A DNA stretch of 33,093 nt, from positions 1 through 33,093 of the forward strand of contig JBMNTQ010000006.1 of assembly GCA_050945815.1 (NCBI GenBank), written 5' to 3'. The position numbers were made by a program, and so were the translations under genes. Of the stretch, positions 1 to 6,195 are shown piece after piece (the stretch's first letter is position 1; the number at the start of each line of letters is the position of its first letter). Source of the stretch: JBMNTQ01 sp050945815 (lineage in GTDB: Bacteria; Bacillota; Clostridia; Christensenellales; JBMNTQ01). Under the pieces are notes generated by a model. The model saw only the letters and a list, made by a program, of their open reading frames with translations, did not search any database and had not been told where the DNA came from.

Positions 1-10
1 TGTTTTCCAT
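1..10 (-). CDS. Start of a leftward gene leaving the window
   Basis: An ATG at 10-8 on the minus strand follows a strong ribosome binding site (AAAGGAGG, then ATCGTC) and its own promoter at 62-90. Only Met-Glu-Asn can be read before the window ends, so no function can be given. It may be a flanking host gene or another gene of the element. Confidence 0.5.
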
Positions 11-61
11 GACGATCCTCCTTTCGTAGCATGTAAGCGTGTTCGCTTAAATACTATACTA

Positions 62-90
62 AGTATACACAGTTGCTTCAACGAAGTCAA
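62..90 (-). promoter_or_regulatory. Leftward sigma-A promoter with dyad in the spacer
   Basis: On the minus strand TTGACT (90-85) is separated by 17 bp from TATACT (67-62). The spacer and -35 edge contain the small dyad CTTC-GTT-GAAG, a location typical of repressor or MerR-type operators. A second hairpin (TAAGCG-TGTT-CGCTTA, 34-49) would lie in the 5' untranslated leader just before the ribosome binding site. The promoter drives the truncated gene at the left edge. Confidence 0.6.
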
Positions 91-274
91 GGGCTCAAAT
101 GTAAATTTTCTTTAAACGGTGGCACATTGATTTTGACGAGAGCAAACGACTTGGGTCAAGGGTTGATAGTGTGGTGTTTAATGACTGCCCCTAAATGATA
201 CCAGCCCACTGGATAGCATCAGTTAGAGGTATACAAAAAAACATAAAAAATACATAAAAGTTTTGCAAAACCCC
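91..274. other. Left flank with no gene seen
   Basis: Nothing coding is recognised between the leftward promoter and the rightward promoter at 275. All frames are broken by stops and no ribosome binding site precedes a usable start. The stretch from about 230 is rich in A runs, as is common just upstream of strong promoters. No direct repeat shared with the right end of the window was found by eye. Confidence 0.4.
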
Positions 275-303
275 TTGACATATATACGCAATGCGTATAT
301 AAT
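275..303 (+). promoter_or_regulatory. Consensus sigma-A promoter with embedded operator palindrome
   Basis: TTGACA (275-280) and TATAAT (298-303) are both perfect consensus and separated by exactly 17 bp. The spacer plus the first part of the -10 box is a perfect palindrome: arms TATATACGCA (281-290) and TGCGTATATA (292-301) around a single A. A protein bound here would block RNA polymerase, so the promoter is expected to be strong but tightly repressed. The regulator is unknown; the helix-turn-helix protein at 772-981 is a candidate. Confidence 0.85.
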
Positions 304-338
304 GTAATCAAGATAAAGAATCAAGGAGGAAAAAGAAA

Positions 339-581
339 ATGAAGATTAACAAAATAACTAATGAAAAACTGAGTGAAAAAGAATTGTTCATTGCGGCATT
401 ATCAAATTGGCATTGCGACCTTGACGGCACAACGGACCTCGGAACGATGGACGACTGGGAAATTGACTATAGCAGTATTGATTATGATAACGAACTTATA
501 TATGCCACGGCATTGTGCAAGATTGACGGAAGGACATACACCTTATACGAGGAGAACGGGGATATAATGGTAATTCCTTAA
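339..581 (+). CDS. Small acidic hypothetical protein
   Basis: Eighty residues, start ATG preceded by AAGGAGGA at good spacing and by the consensus promoter at 275-303. The protein is acidic with many Asp, Glu and Tyr, has no signal peptide or membrane segment, and contains a middle part rich in DY/DW pairs. I do not recognise a family. It is the first gene of a short rightward cassette that runs against the rest of the phage, a position where prophages often keep lysogenic or moron genes. Its N-terminus (MKINK) and leader resemble those of the next gene at 671, suggesting duplication of the initiation region. Confidence 0.75.
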   Translation: MKINKITNEKLSEKELFIAALSNWHCDLDGTTDLGTMDDWEIDYSSIDYDNELIYATALCKIDGRTYTLYEENGDIMVIP

Positions 582-599
582 GAAGAAGTAAAAATCAAG

Positions 600-627
600 C
601 CTGCCGGGGGTTATTGCCTCTGGCAGG
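600..627 (+). other. Hairpin between two small genes
   Basis: CCTGCC (600-605) pairs with GGCAGG (622-627), with further GGGG/CCTC pairing possible inside the loop. There is no following T run, so it is not a clear terminator. It lies between the stop of the 80-residue gene and the ribosome binding site at 657-664, where it could limit readthrough or processing. Confidence 0.45.
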
Positions 628-670
628 GACAAGGCCTCAAGCATCTCAAAAGAATCAAGGAGGAACTAAA

Positions 671-769
671 ATGAATATTAACAAGGAAATTAGAGAAATG
701 ACAAACAAAGAATTGATAGAAGTCATTGAAAGTCAAGATTTTTGGAATAGTGATGAAAGGAGGCTATAA
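671..769 (+). CDS. Very small hypothetical protein
   Basis: Thirty-two residues (begins MNINKEIREM, ends SDERRL), ATG preceded by CAAGGAGGA with 6 nt spacing. It is charged and predicted helical and not recognised. The 16-nt leader AAAGAATCAAGGAGGA (649-664) is an exact copy of the leader of the gene at 339. The end of this gene contains the ribosome binding site AAAGGAGG (756-763) of the next gene, so the two are translationally coupled. Confidence 0.6.
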   Translation: MNINKEIREMTNKELIEVIESQDFWNSDERRL

Positions 770-771
770 AG

Positions 772-981
772 ATTGCACAGCAAGAGGCTAACTCGGATAG
801 CGCAGAGCGAGCGATGCGCATAAGAGAGATAACAAAACTTAACAGAAACTCATTTGCGATAAAATACGGCATCCCATATCGTACAGTGCAGGATTGGGAG
901 CTGGGAAACAGAAGGGCTCCAGACTATGTGCTTGATTTATTAGAGCGAGCCGTGCAGATGGACGCCAAAGAATGGAAATAA
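772..981 (+). CDS. Small helix-turn-helix protein with a probable ATT start
   Basis: The frame encodes a helix-turn-helix domain like those of small XRE-related proteins common in Clostridia: IREITKLNRNSFAIKYGIP, then a recognition helix around RTVQDWELGNR and a C-terminal helix DYVLDLLERA. The domain occupies nearly the whole protein. The frame has a stop at 754-756, and the only codon placed correctly behind the strong AAAGGAGG (756-763) is ATT at 772, 8 nt away, giving 69 residues. The first ATG (814) has only a weak purine stretch upstream and would give 55 residues. The start lies 2 nt after the stop of the 32-residue gene, which fits coupled reinitiation. It may repress the promoter at 275-303 (inference). 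Confidence 0.75.
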   Translation: MAQQEANSDSAERAMRIREITKLNRNSFAIKYGIPYRTVQDWELGNRRAPDYVLDLLERAVQMDAKEWK

Positions 982-982
982 A

Positions 983-1010
983 AAAGAGCAGAGATTTCTC
1001 CCTGCTCTTT
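983..1010. terminator. Bidirectional terminator between convergent operons
   Basis: AAAGAGCAG (983-991) pairs with CTGCTCTTT (1002-1010) across a 10-nt loop. The hairpin is flanked by A residues on one side and T/C-rich sequence on the other. It lies directly between the stop of the rightward helix-turn-helix gene and the end of the leftward lysis operon, so it probably serves both. Confidence 0.7.
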
Positions 1011-1047
1011 CTCTCTGATGTTAAGTTATGGTCTATCCCGATAATTG

Positions 1048-1428
1048 TTATTTTCTGCTCTCTGTAATATACTCGCTCAATTCTTTGTGAGCATTTTCCA
1101 GTTCTTTCTTGTCGCCGTTTGCGTTTTTTCCAAAGTGCCTGAGTACCGCCAGTAATGCTTTCATGATTGCACTGTTATCAGCCCTTAACTCTTGGATTTC
1201 TTCTGTATGCTGTTTGAGCCTGTCGCGGTTTTCTTCCTGTGCTTTTTCTAAGTTATCCAATCTTCCATTCATTATTCTCTTCGGCTCCCCGGCTTTAGCT
1301 CTCGCCTCGGCTATTGATTTCCCTGTATTGATAATTGACGAGATTGCACCCGCCGCAAACAAAATAAAGGCAATAGCGACCCACCATAGATCCGTTGTCT
1401 GTATACCAACATCTTGTAAGATTGACAT
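1048..1428 (-). CDS. Membrane-anchored coiled-coil protein, XhlA-like lysis accessory
   Basis: About 126 residues from the ATG at 1428; a GTG at 1431 is an alternative, both behind AGGGGG. One hydrophobic segment near residues 13-35 (LWWVAIAFILFAAGAISSII) is followed by a long charged helical region with heptad character (LDNLEKAQEENRDRLKQHTEE) and a hydrophilic tail. The topology (single membrane anchor plus coiled coil) and the position as last gene after holin and endolysin match the XhlA/hemolysin or spanin-like accessory proteins of Gram-positive phages. Sequence identity to those families is not certain. The gene overlaps the stop of the 24-residue peptide upstream. Confidence 0.6.
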   Translation of the reverse strand: MSILQDVGIQTTDLWWVAIAFILFAAGAISSIINTGKSIAEARAKAGEPKRIMNGRLDNLEKAQEENRDRLKQHTEEIQELRADNSAIMKALLAVLRHFGKNANGDKKELENAHKELSEYITESRK

Positions 1429-1430
1429 CA

Positions 1431-1505
1431 CTATCGCCCCCTAGCACCGTACCAGATACAAGCTGCCATAAGCACACATATAATTACCAGTTCCAACATC
1501 TTCAT
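1431..1505 (-). CDS. 24-residue single-span membrane peptide
   Basis: ATG at 1505 overlaps the TGA of the endolysin (TGATG), with AAGAGGTG as ribosome binding site. The product MKMLELVIICVLMAACIWYG plus four more residues is one hydrophobic helix with a basic tail, and the TAG stop touches the start of the next gene. Its placement between endolysin and XhlA-like gene suggests a small lysis or holin-modulating peptide. Too short for family recognition. Confidence 0.55.
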   Translation of the reverse strand: MKMLELVIICVLMAACIWYGARGR

Positions 1506-2794
1506 CACCTCTTGTATGCTTTCATTGCAGCAAGCACTTTAACTCCAACTTTGCCCGTAGGAGCAAGACCAACCGCCTTTTCAAAAGCGATGCAGGCTTT
1601 TTCCGTTGCCGCACCGAAAGTCTGGTCAACCTCGCCTTTGCGGAAGCCCGCCCAATTGAAGAACAACTGGCACTTGGTAACTTCGGGGGATTTGTCTCCT
1701 CGCATAAGGTAGTCTCTTGTGCCGCCCTCCAATACCGCTGCTGCATGTACATCAGCCGCCGCAAGTATGTCACCTGCAATCAGATATTTACTGCTTGTAA
1801 GATATTTCCTGTCCTTTAAGACGGTAAAATCAGACCTCTTCGAGAGATTCTTGATAAGGTTCCTCGCATTGACATCGTGCGGAGTTTTTATCCCCACGGC
1901 ATTAAGGCAGACTGCTATCATCTGTGAGCAGCAGGTGTAACATTTGGTTGTAATCTTATTAATCGCCCAGCCTTTTGCTTTTGCCTGCTTATAAAATGAC
2001 GTCCTGATTGCCTTTGTCTTTTTCGGTGCGTATCCGATATTTTTGTTGGCTACCGCCTGCTCTACTTTTACGACAAATTTCTTTGCTATATCCTTTGATT
2101 CCGGACGCAGAACATGAGTATATCCAAACTGTCTCCACTTGGTTTTACGCAGTCCGATTTTGGCAGATGCCGCTTCACCGATTTTGCATGGCGTGCTTAC
2201 TGTTGTTTTCGGGAACTCGCCTGTGTAACCTCTCTTTTCTGTCTGTGGTTTTTCTGGCTTTGGATCTGCTTTTGGCAGTCTGTAAGCCCATATAGCTTTC
2301 ACATTGCCCTTAAAGTGTCTCTCATAACAGTACCAGCCAGTGTGATTTCTGCCTTTTGCAGGATTAGGGTCACGCAGATACAGCCAGTGTCTACCCTTTG
2401 AATCCTTTTTGTACGCCGTAAACGCAAGATAATGCCCTGATGATGTCCACCTGATACCGTTGCGAGTTGAGTTGTTCATGAGGATAATTCCCCATGTATC
2501 GCCGTTTTGGTCAAAGTTGCCAAACATTCTCATCACGGTGCTGAATTGCGTCACGCTGAATCCGTAATGCTTTCCAACAGCGGTAATGCCGCTCCACAAA
2601 GTCCCATTACCTTTTACGGTAAATTTAGGCTCAAGGAATTTTCTTACGTCTTTCGGAGTGACTTTGGCGTATTTCGGATTGTTAACAGCAATCATTGCCA
2701 CCGCAGCCGCCCCACAACCAGATGTCCTCATCGTGCCGCCCGCATAACGGAGATTAGCCCATCTTGGGTCTGTTTGATGATATGTTACTGACAT
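1505..2794 (-). CDS. Endolysin with two cysteine-peptidase-like domains and a C-terminal peptidoglycan-binding domain
   Basis: 429 residues. The N-terminal domain (about 1-175) looks like a C39-family peptidase: Cys27 in TSGCGAAAVAM, His121 in SGHYLAF and Asp142 in LRDPNP form the expected Cys-His-Asp order. A Pro/Lys-rich linker (about 174-188) follows. A second domain (about 200-358) has CYTCCSQM (Cys288/289) and DVHAAAVLEGG (His350), resembling NlpC/P60 or CHAP-type cell wall hydrolases. The last 55 residues resemble a peptidoglycan-binding helical domain (FGAATEKACIAFEKAVGL, then PTGKV). It cleaves host peptidoglycan at lysis once the adjacent holin (2794-3075) opens the membrane. No signal peptide is seen, consistent with holin dependence. 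The start overlaps the holin stop. Confidence 0.85.
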   Translation of the reverse strand: MSVTYHQTDPRWANLRYAGGTMRTSGCGAAAVAMIAVNNPKYAKVTPKDVRKFLEPKFTVKGNGTLWSGITAVGKHYGFSVTQFSTVMRMFGNFDQNGDTWGIILMNNSTRNGIRWTSSGHYLAFTAYKKDSKGRHWLYLRDPNPAKGRNHTGWYCYERHFKGNVKAIWAYRLPKADPKPEKPQTEKRGYTGEFPKTTVSTPCKIGEAASAKIGLRKTKWRQFGYTHVLRPESKDIAKKFVVKVEQAVANKNIGYAPKKTKAIRTSFYKQAKAKGWAINKITTKCYTCCSQMIAVCLNAVGIKTPHDVNARNLIKNLSKRSDFTVLKDRKYLTSSKYLIAGDILAAADVHAAAVLEGGTRDYLMRGDKSPEVTKCQLFFNWAGFRKGEVDQTFGAATEKACIAFEKAVGLAPTGKVGVKVLAAMKAYKR

Positions 2795-3075
2795 TACTCA
2801 ACCTCCTGCCACTGGTCTTCTTCCGATAAATCTTCGTTTGGATTCTTTTTATGTGCGTTCAACATTGTTTGCCCGATTCTTGCTGCTTCGGTGAAGTTGT
2901 GGTTTTTCCAAAGCCCCCAAGCCCACGCTACAAGTGCAGCAATCGGTGTGACAACCGTGTAAATCATATCCGCCGTCACGTTTTCAAATTTCGTGATTCC
3001 AAATACCATTAACGCCATGTTTACCGCCATTACAAATTGCACGATTGTGCTTACTATTGTTTTTTGTCTGTCCAT
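2794..3075 (-). CDS. Phage holin, phiLC3 family
   Basis: 93 residues with two hydrophobic segments, near residues 8-27 (VSTIVQFVMAVNMALMVFGI) and 36-55 (MIYTVVTPIAALVAWAWGLW), followed by a hydrophilic acidic tail. The WAWGLWKNHNFTEAA motif is characteristic of the phiLC3-type holins of Firmicutes phages. It forms membrane lesions that release the endolysin encoded directly downstream. ATG preceded by AAAGGAAGGAA. A hairpin terminator lies just upstream (3099-3119). Confidence 0.9.
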   Translation of the reverse strand: MDRQKTIVSTIVQFVMAVNMALMVFGITKFENVTADMIYTVVTPIAALVAWAWGLWKNHNFTEAARIGQTMLNAHKKNPNEDLSEEDQWQEVE

Positions 3076-3098
3076 GATAATTCCTTCCTTTCTCCATT

Positions 3099-3119
3099 AA
3101 AAAAACAGCTTTCGCTGTT
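3099..3119 (-). terminator. Intrinsic terminator between fibre and lysis genes
   Basis: On the minus strand AACAGC, loop GAAA, GCTGTT is followed by a run of T. A 6-bp stem with a GAAA tetraloop and T tract is a standard intrinsic terminator. It lies inside the late operon between the last fibre gene and the holin, so it would reduce lysis gene expression relative to tail genes. Confidence 0.7.
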
Positions 3120-3133
3120 ATTCGAAACTACCT

Positions 3134-3559
3134 TTATTTCCATCTTCCTATTGCCCGAAGGCTGAATCCATACGGGGCACTTGTCTTTGCCCCAACTGAT
3201 ATGAAACGCATTTTCAGAACTCCGTTTTTATCAAAAGAAAATGGGTAAATAGCAATAAACTGTGAATTGGTAGATGTGGTCTGTATGCTATATGGTGTGT
3301 CGATGAAAATGCCGTCACATATATTGTTGAAGACATTACTCCACGATGTATAATCCCCGTAACATATGATGCTTGACCATGTGGTTGTTGTTACTCCGCT
3401 TGTGTTGGATACACGGTATTCAATTTCAGCCAACCCGTTTGCCCATTTTTTATATGCGTAAGCCTCAAACAAATTGCCACTGATATTTGTGCCGCTGCTT
3501 TGCTCAACAATCCAATCTCCAGTTAAAAGTCTTTTTATTACCGCCACAATATTTATCAT
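3134..3559 (-). CDS. Small fibre or baseplate-associated protein
   Basis: 141 residues, beta-rich, with no membrane segment. It starts MINIVAVIKRLL, an N-terminal block shared with the neighbouring 107-residue protein (MVNIVNILKRLA). The middle is rich in Ser/Thr/Tyr/Trp and the C-terminus ends YGFSLRAIGRWK, the type of ending seen in phage fibre head domains. Position after the main fibre and before the holin suggests a receptor-binding or fibre accessory subunit. The family is not recognised. A ribosome binding site GGTGAGG precedes the ATG. Confidence 0.6.
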   Translation of the reverse strand: MINIVAVIKRLLTGDWIVEQSSGTNISGNLFEAYAYKKWANGLAEIEYRVSNTSGVTTTTWSSIICYGDYTSWSNVFNNICDGIFIDTPYSIQTTSTNSQFIAIYPFSFDKNGVLKMRFISVGAKTSAPYGFSLRAIGRWK

Positions 3560-3602
3560 GCCCTCACCGCCTTTCGGCAGAGAGCATTTTTGAGGGTGCT
3601 AA

Positions 3603-3926
3603 CTACCCCTCCAATTTTTGTGTGAACAGCGGAAATCCTTTTATGGTTTTCGAGGCCATTGAAGAATTCCAAGAATTATATACCCCAATCCATACACTTG
3701 TAGCCTCAACATTTGTTACCCATGTTATTGGCCTGGTTGAATTTTCATTATTTGTTATTATTGCCCCAACTAATACTTTATCGCTCGGAACAGTAATGTC
3801 AATTCCTTGGTATGCACATTGTCCAGCAGTCAAAGTCCCAGAAGCGAAACTAAACTCCGAGCCTTTATATAATGTCGCAGTTTCCGCATTTGCCAATCTT
3901 TTAAGAATATTTACAATATTAACCAT
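3603..3926 (-). CDS. Small fibre-associated protein with the shared N-terminal block
   Basis: 107 residues starting MVNIVNILKRLANAETATLY; the first dozen residues match those of the 141-residue protein downstream. The rest is predicted beta-rich (ASGTLTAGQCAYQGIDITVP, then WVTNVEATSVWIGVYNSW), like a small beta-sandwich. It may be an exchangeable receptor-binding head attached through the common N-terminal helix (inference). AGGAGAAACA precedes the ATG. Base composition here is more AT-rich than in the head genes. Confidence 0.6.
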   Translation of the reverse strand: MVNIVNILKRLANAETATLYKGSEFSFASGTLTAGQCAYQGIDITVPSDKVLVGAIITNNENSTRPITWVTNVEATSVWIGVYNSWNSSMASKTIKGFPLFTQKLEG

Positions 3927-3942
3927 TGTTTCTCCTTCCTAT

Positions 3943-5370
3943 TTAGTCATCTTGCTCCTCTTCGATACAGTCCGTCCAGCCCAGATTTGTCAGTAAGGTT
4001 TCGAGTTCAGTGTCTTTACTTAATACTTTTTTATTAAATCTGGAATCGAAATCAACTTCCAGTCCCGGTATTACGGCTTCTTTCCCTATCGCTACCCCTG
4101 TTCCGTTTGGTAGAAAATCTATAAGAAATGCCGTATATGTCAAATTAGCCAGGATTTCTCCGGACTCCCAAGAATATGTGCTATAAACCGTATTATTTTT
4201 CAAAGAAAAGTTTGCTGCATCTTCGCCCGTTGCAAGTTCGTATAACGCCACTATCTTGCCGGAAGTTGGAAGTTGAATACCGCTTGATGTTATTTCTGTT
4301 CCAGTTGAAGAGTTAAGTCTCCATGTTAATGTTAATGGAGTTCCATTCTTTTTAAGAGTCGGCGGTAATATTTTAGCGTTTTGAACATTTGGAGCCGTGA
4401 AAGTACAAGCTAATTTACAATATCTGCCTGTAGCCAATTCATTTCCATTGGCATCACACCTGATTGCCGTAAATGATGTAGGAATTGCTTTTATCCCTGC
4501 AAATACATTATTATTTTCAGCGCTGCTGGCAGCTTTAACACAAACACTATCATTGCCTAATAGTATTATTTGTTTTATGGTTTCGGCAAACAGATATAAA
4601 AGATTTGCAGATTCTGCACACAAAACATTGACAAAACCTTCCAATGTCGTACACTTTTGGTACATCGCATATGCCGATGTAACGGTTGCCGGAATAGTTG
4701 GGCCATAAACAACTTTTGGACAATTATAAAACATCCATCCAACATCTATACTTCCTGACGGTAAAGCATATCCGGACGGTACTACTAATTTTGGACAGTT
4801 TTGGAACATACCCACCATATTTTTAAGATTGCTATTTCCCGAAATGTCCGGCGGAGATGCTAAATTCGGACAATCCGCAAAAGTATACATCGCAGACTGA
4901 AGATTCGCCAACCCGCTTAAATTTGGTGGTGAAGTAATCTTGGTCTTAGCAAAAGAGTAGTTTACGGATTTTAAATTGAGAGGCAATGTTGGAGCTGTTG
5001 TGAGGTTTAAGCAATTCCAGTAGCATAATGCCCACAAATTTGTAATTCCGCTAACCGCCGGCGATGATGAAAATGTACAACCATAATACGAAAAAATTCT
5101 AACCGGTTTATCTCCTATGGAATTAAATGGTGCTTTTTGAACTTGAGAATAATAAGCAGATTGCACCACGCCGCTCCATCCATTGGTAAAATAAACATCA
5201 TATTCAGTTCCGGAAGTATAGTATATATATTGTTGATAATACCCATCATAGTTAGAAGTGGCAGGGATTAAATAATCACCATTCCCCAGTGCCGGCATTG
5301 TTTTCCCGGCAACATATGATTTTTTAGCAGATACATCCCAAAATACATATCCTGTAGGCACCGTAGCCAT
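3943..5370 (-). CDS. Leucine-rich-repeat tail fibre or receptor-binding protein
   Basis: 475 residues, AAGGAGGGTATGAT before the ATG. Residues about 95-245 carry at least five copies of a 22-25-residue BspA/DUF285-like leucine-rich repeat: TFADCPNLASPPDIS near 163, MFQNCPKLVVPSG near 188, MFYNCPKVVYGPTIP near 213, and looser copies near 117, 139 and 236. The N-terminal 90 residues are Tyr-rich and may attach to the baseplate. The C-terminal half is beta-rich and ends in an acidic tail (IEEEQDD). Position between tail tip genes and lysis genes and the surface-binding nature of such repeats suggest host recognition. The gene is AT-rich compared with the capsid genes, which suggests exchange as a module. 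Confidence 0.7.
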   Translation of the reverse strand: MATVPTGYVFWDVSAKKSYVAGKTMPALGNGDYLIPATSNYDGYYQQYIYYTSGTEYDVYFTNGWSGVVQSAYYSQVQKAPFNSIGDKPVRIFSYYGCTFSSSPAVSGITNLWALCYWNCLNLTTAPTLPLNLKSVNYSFAKTKITSPPNLSGLANLQSAMYTFADCPNLASPPDISGNSNLKNMVGMFQNCPKLVVPSGYALPSGSIDVGWMFYNCPKVVYGPTIPATVTSAYAMYQKCTTLEGFVNVLCAESANLLYLFAETIKQIILLGNDSVCVKAASSAENNNVFAGIKAIPTSFTAIRCDANGNELATGRYCKLACTFTAPNVQNAKILPPTLKKNGTPLTLTWRLNSSTGTEITSSGIQLPTSGKIVALYELATGEDAANFSLKNNTVYSTYSWESGEILANLTYTAFLIDFLPNGTGVAIGKEAVIPGLEVDFDSRFNKKVLSKDTELETLLTNLGWTDCIEEEQDD

Positions 5371-5382
5371 ATCATACCCTCC

Positions 5383-5937
5383 TTAATACAATTTCAGAGA
5401 TAAGTGCCCGTTATCTCTTATTTCCCAAACGAAACGCCCTCTGACCGTGGCGTTTGACGAGCCGTCAAACTTAACTCCCGCTCCGCTTCCAAATGCAAAA
5501 ATATCATGTGCAACAAGCCCGTATGCGTCTCTTGATACATCGTATCCAAGCCTTGCTTGTTCAATTCCTTCCAACACAAAAGCTAAAGCCAGCGAAGAAA
5601 GCCCTGCATATATATTGGAATTTTCCGGATTAACAATTTTTATCCCCCCAGCAATATCCTGTATATAATCGTTCGCAAAACGAGCTGCCCATTCAGGATT
5701 TAAGCGCCAACTGTATTGTGTAAAATCAAGAGACTGTTCATTATTTGTGGAAACATAAGTTCCAACATATTGGAGCTGATTATTTGTCAGCGAAAAAGCT
5801 GTTCCATTCATGTCAGAAGCATATGCAGTAAAAGTCTTGTAGTCTGCTGCGTTTATGGCATCATCGACATCGTCAAGAACAGATTCAAATCCACCCTTGA
5901 TTTTATCTTTGTTATAGATTGTTGTTTCAGCTTTCAT
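5383..5937 (-). CDS. Tail fibre/baseplate accessory protein
   Basis: 184 residues from the ATG at 5937 (MKAETTIYNKDKIKGGF), which has GGAGAG six bases upstream. An ATG at 5961 would add eight residues but has no clear ribosome binding site. Mixed alpha/beta, no membrane segment. The C-terminal part (SSNATVRGRFVWEIRDNGHL) looks like a small beta domain. Its start overlaps the stop of the XkdX-like gene. In Firmicutes siphoviruses this slot, between the tail tip lysin and the fibres, holds minor structural proteins. No specific family recognised. Confidence 0.6.
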   Translation of the reverse strand: MKAETTIYNKDKIKGGFESVLDDVDDAINAADYKTFTAYASDMNGTAFSLTNNQLQYVGTYVSTNNEQSLDFTQYSWRLNPEWAARFANDYIQDIAGGIKIVNPENSNIYAGLSSLALAFVLEGIEQARLGYDVSRDAYGLVAHDIFAFGSGAGVKFDGSSNATVRGRFVWEIRDNGHLSLKLY

Positions 5938-6031
5938 AGCTCTCTCCGGTAATATTCTCATAAGCTTCGGCAGATAAATATCCGCCGTCTACCAGCTTCC
6001 TGAGTTCTTCAACTCCCCAAGGCGAAAACAT
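5927..6031 (-). CDS. XkdX-like short tail protein
   Basis: 34 residues starting MFSPWGVEELRKLVDGGYL. The pattern of a short helix, Gly-Tyr, then a YxxITGE ending (AYENITGESYES) matches the XkdX family, tiny conserved proteins found downstream of tail tip genes in Firmicutes phages; their role is unknown. GTGAGGACAG precedes the ATG. Both ends overlap neighbouring genes (6009-6167 and 5383-5937), so translation is coupled. Confidence 0.6.
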   Translation of the reverse strand: MFSPWGVEELRKLVDGGYLSAEAYENITGESYES

Positions 6032-6167
6032 CTGTCCTCACAGCTACGCCTTCCGATTTGTGTAATACTTTCGATACAGAGTTCTCGTCTTGAAACTCAT
6101 AAGTCTGCACAGTGTTGGGAATATCGTCAGGCAGAAGCTTAAGCCTTACTGGCATATCCCCTTGCAT
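6009..6167 (-). CDS. Small hypothetical protein in the tail region
   Basis: 52 residues, beginning MQGDMPVRLKLLPDDIPNTV and ending in TDVFALGS. An AAGG stretch lies upstream but partly inside a palindrome (6161-6176). It sits where the XkdW/XkdX pair is found in PBSX-like phages and overlaps the XkdX-like gene by 23 bp. No family is recognised with certainty. Confidence 0.45.
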   Translation of the reverse strand: MQGDMPVRLKLLPDDIPNTVQTYEFQDENSVSKVLHKSEGVAVRTDVFALGS

Positions 6168-6176
6168 GTATGCAAG
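6161..6176. repeat. Perfect palindrome behind the variable-looking tail gene
   Basis: CTTGCAT and ATGCAAG arms surround two central bases, giving either a 7-bp stem or a 6-bp stem with a 4-nt loop. It begins about 20 nt after the stop codon of the 282-residue tail protein and covers the start codon of the next small gene. Hairpins at this place are known downstream of diversity-generating retroelement targets, but it could equally be a local translational control. Confidence 0.5.
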
Positions 6177-6195
6177 CCTTTTTCAACTGCCAGTC

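Noticed and set aside
1..338. Attachment-site repeat shared between left flank and right end
   Set aside because: Comparison by eye of 1-338 with 32960-33093 gave no common stretch longer than expected by chance; a computed comparison with flanking DNA would be needed.
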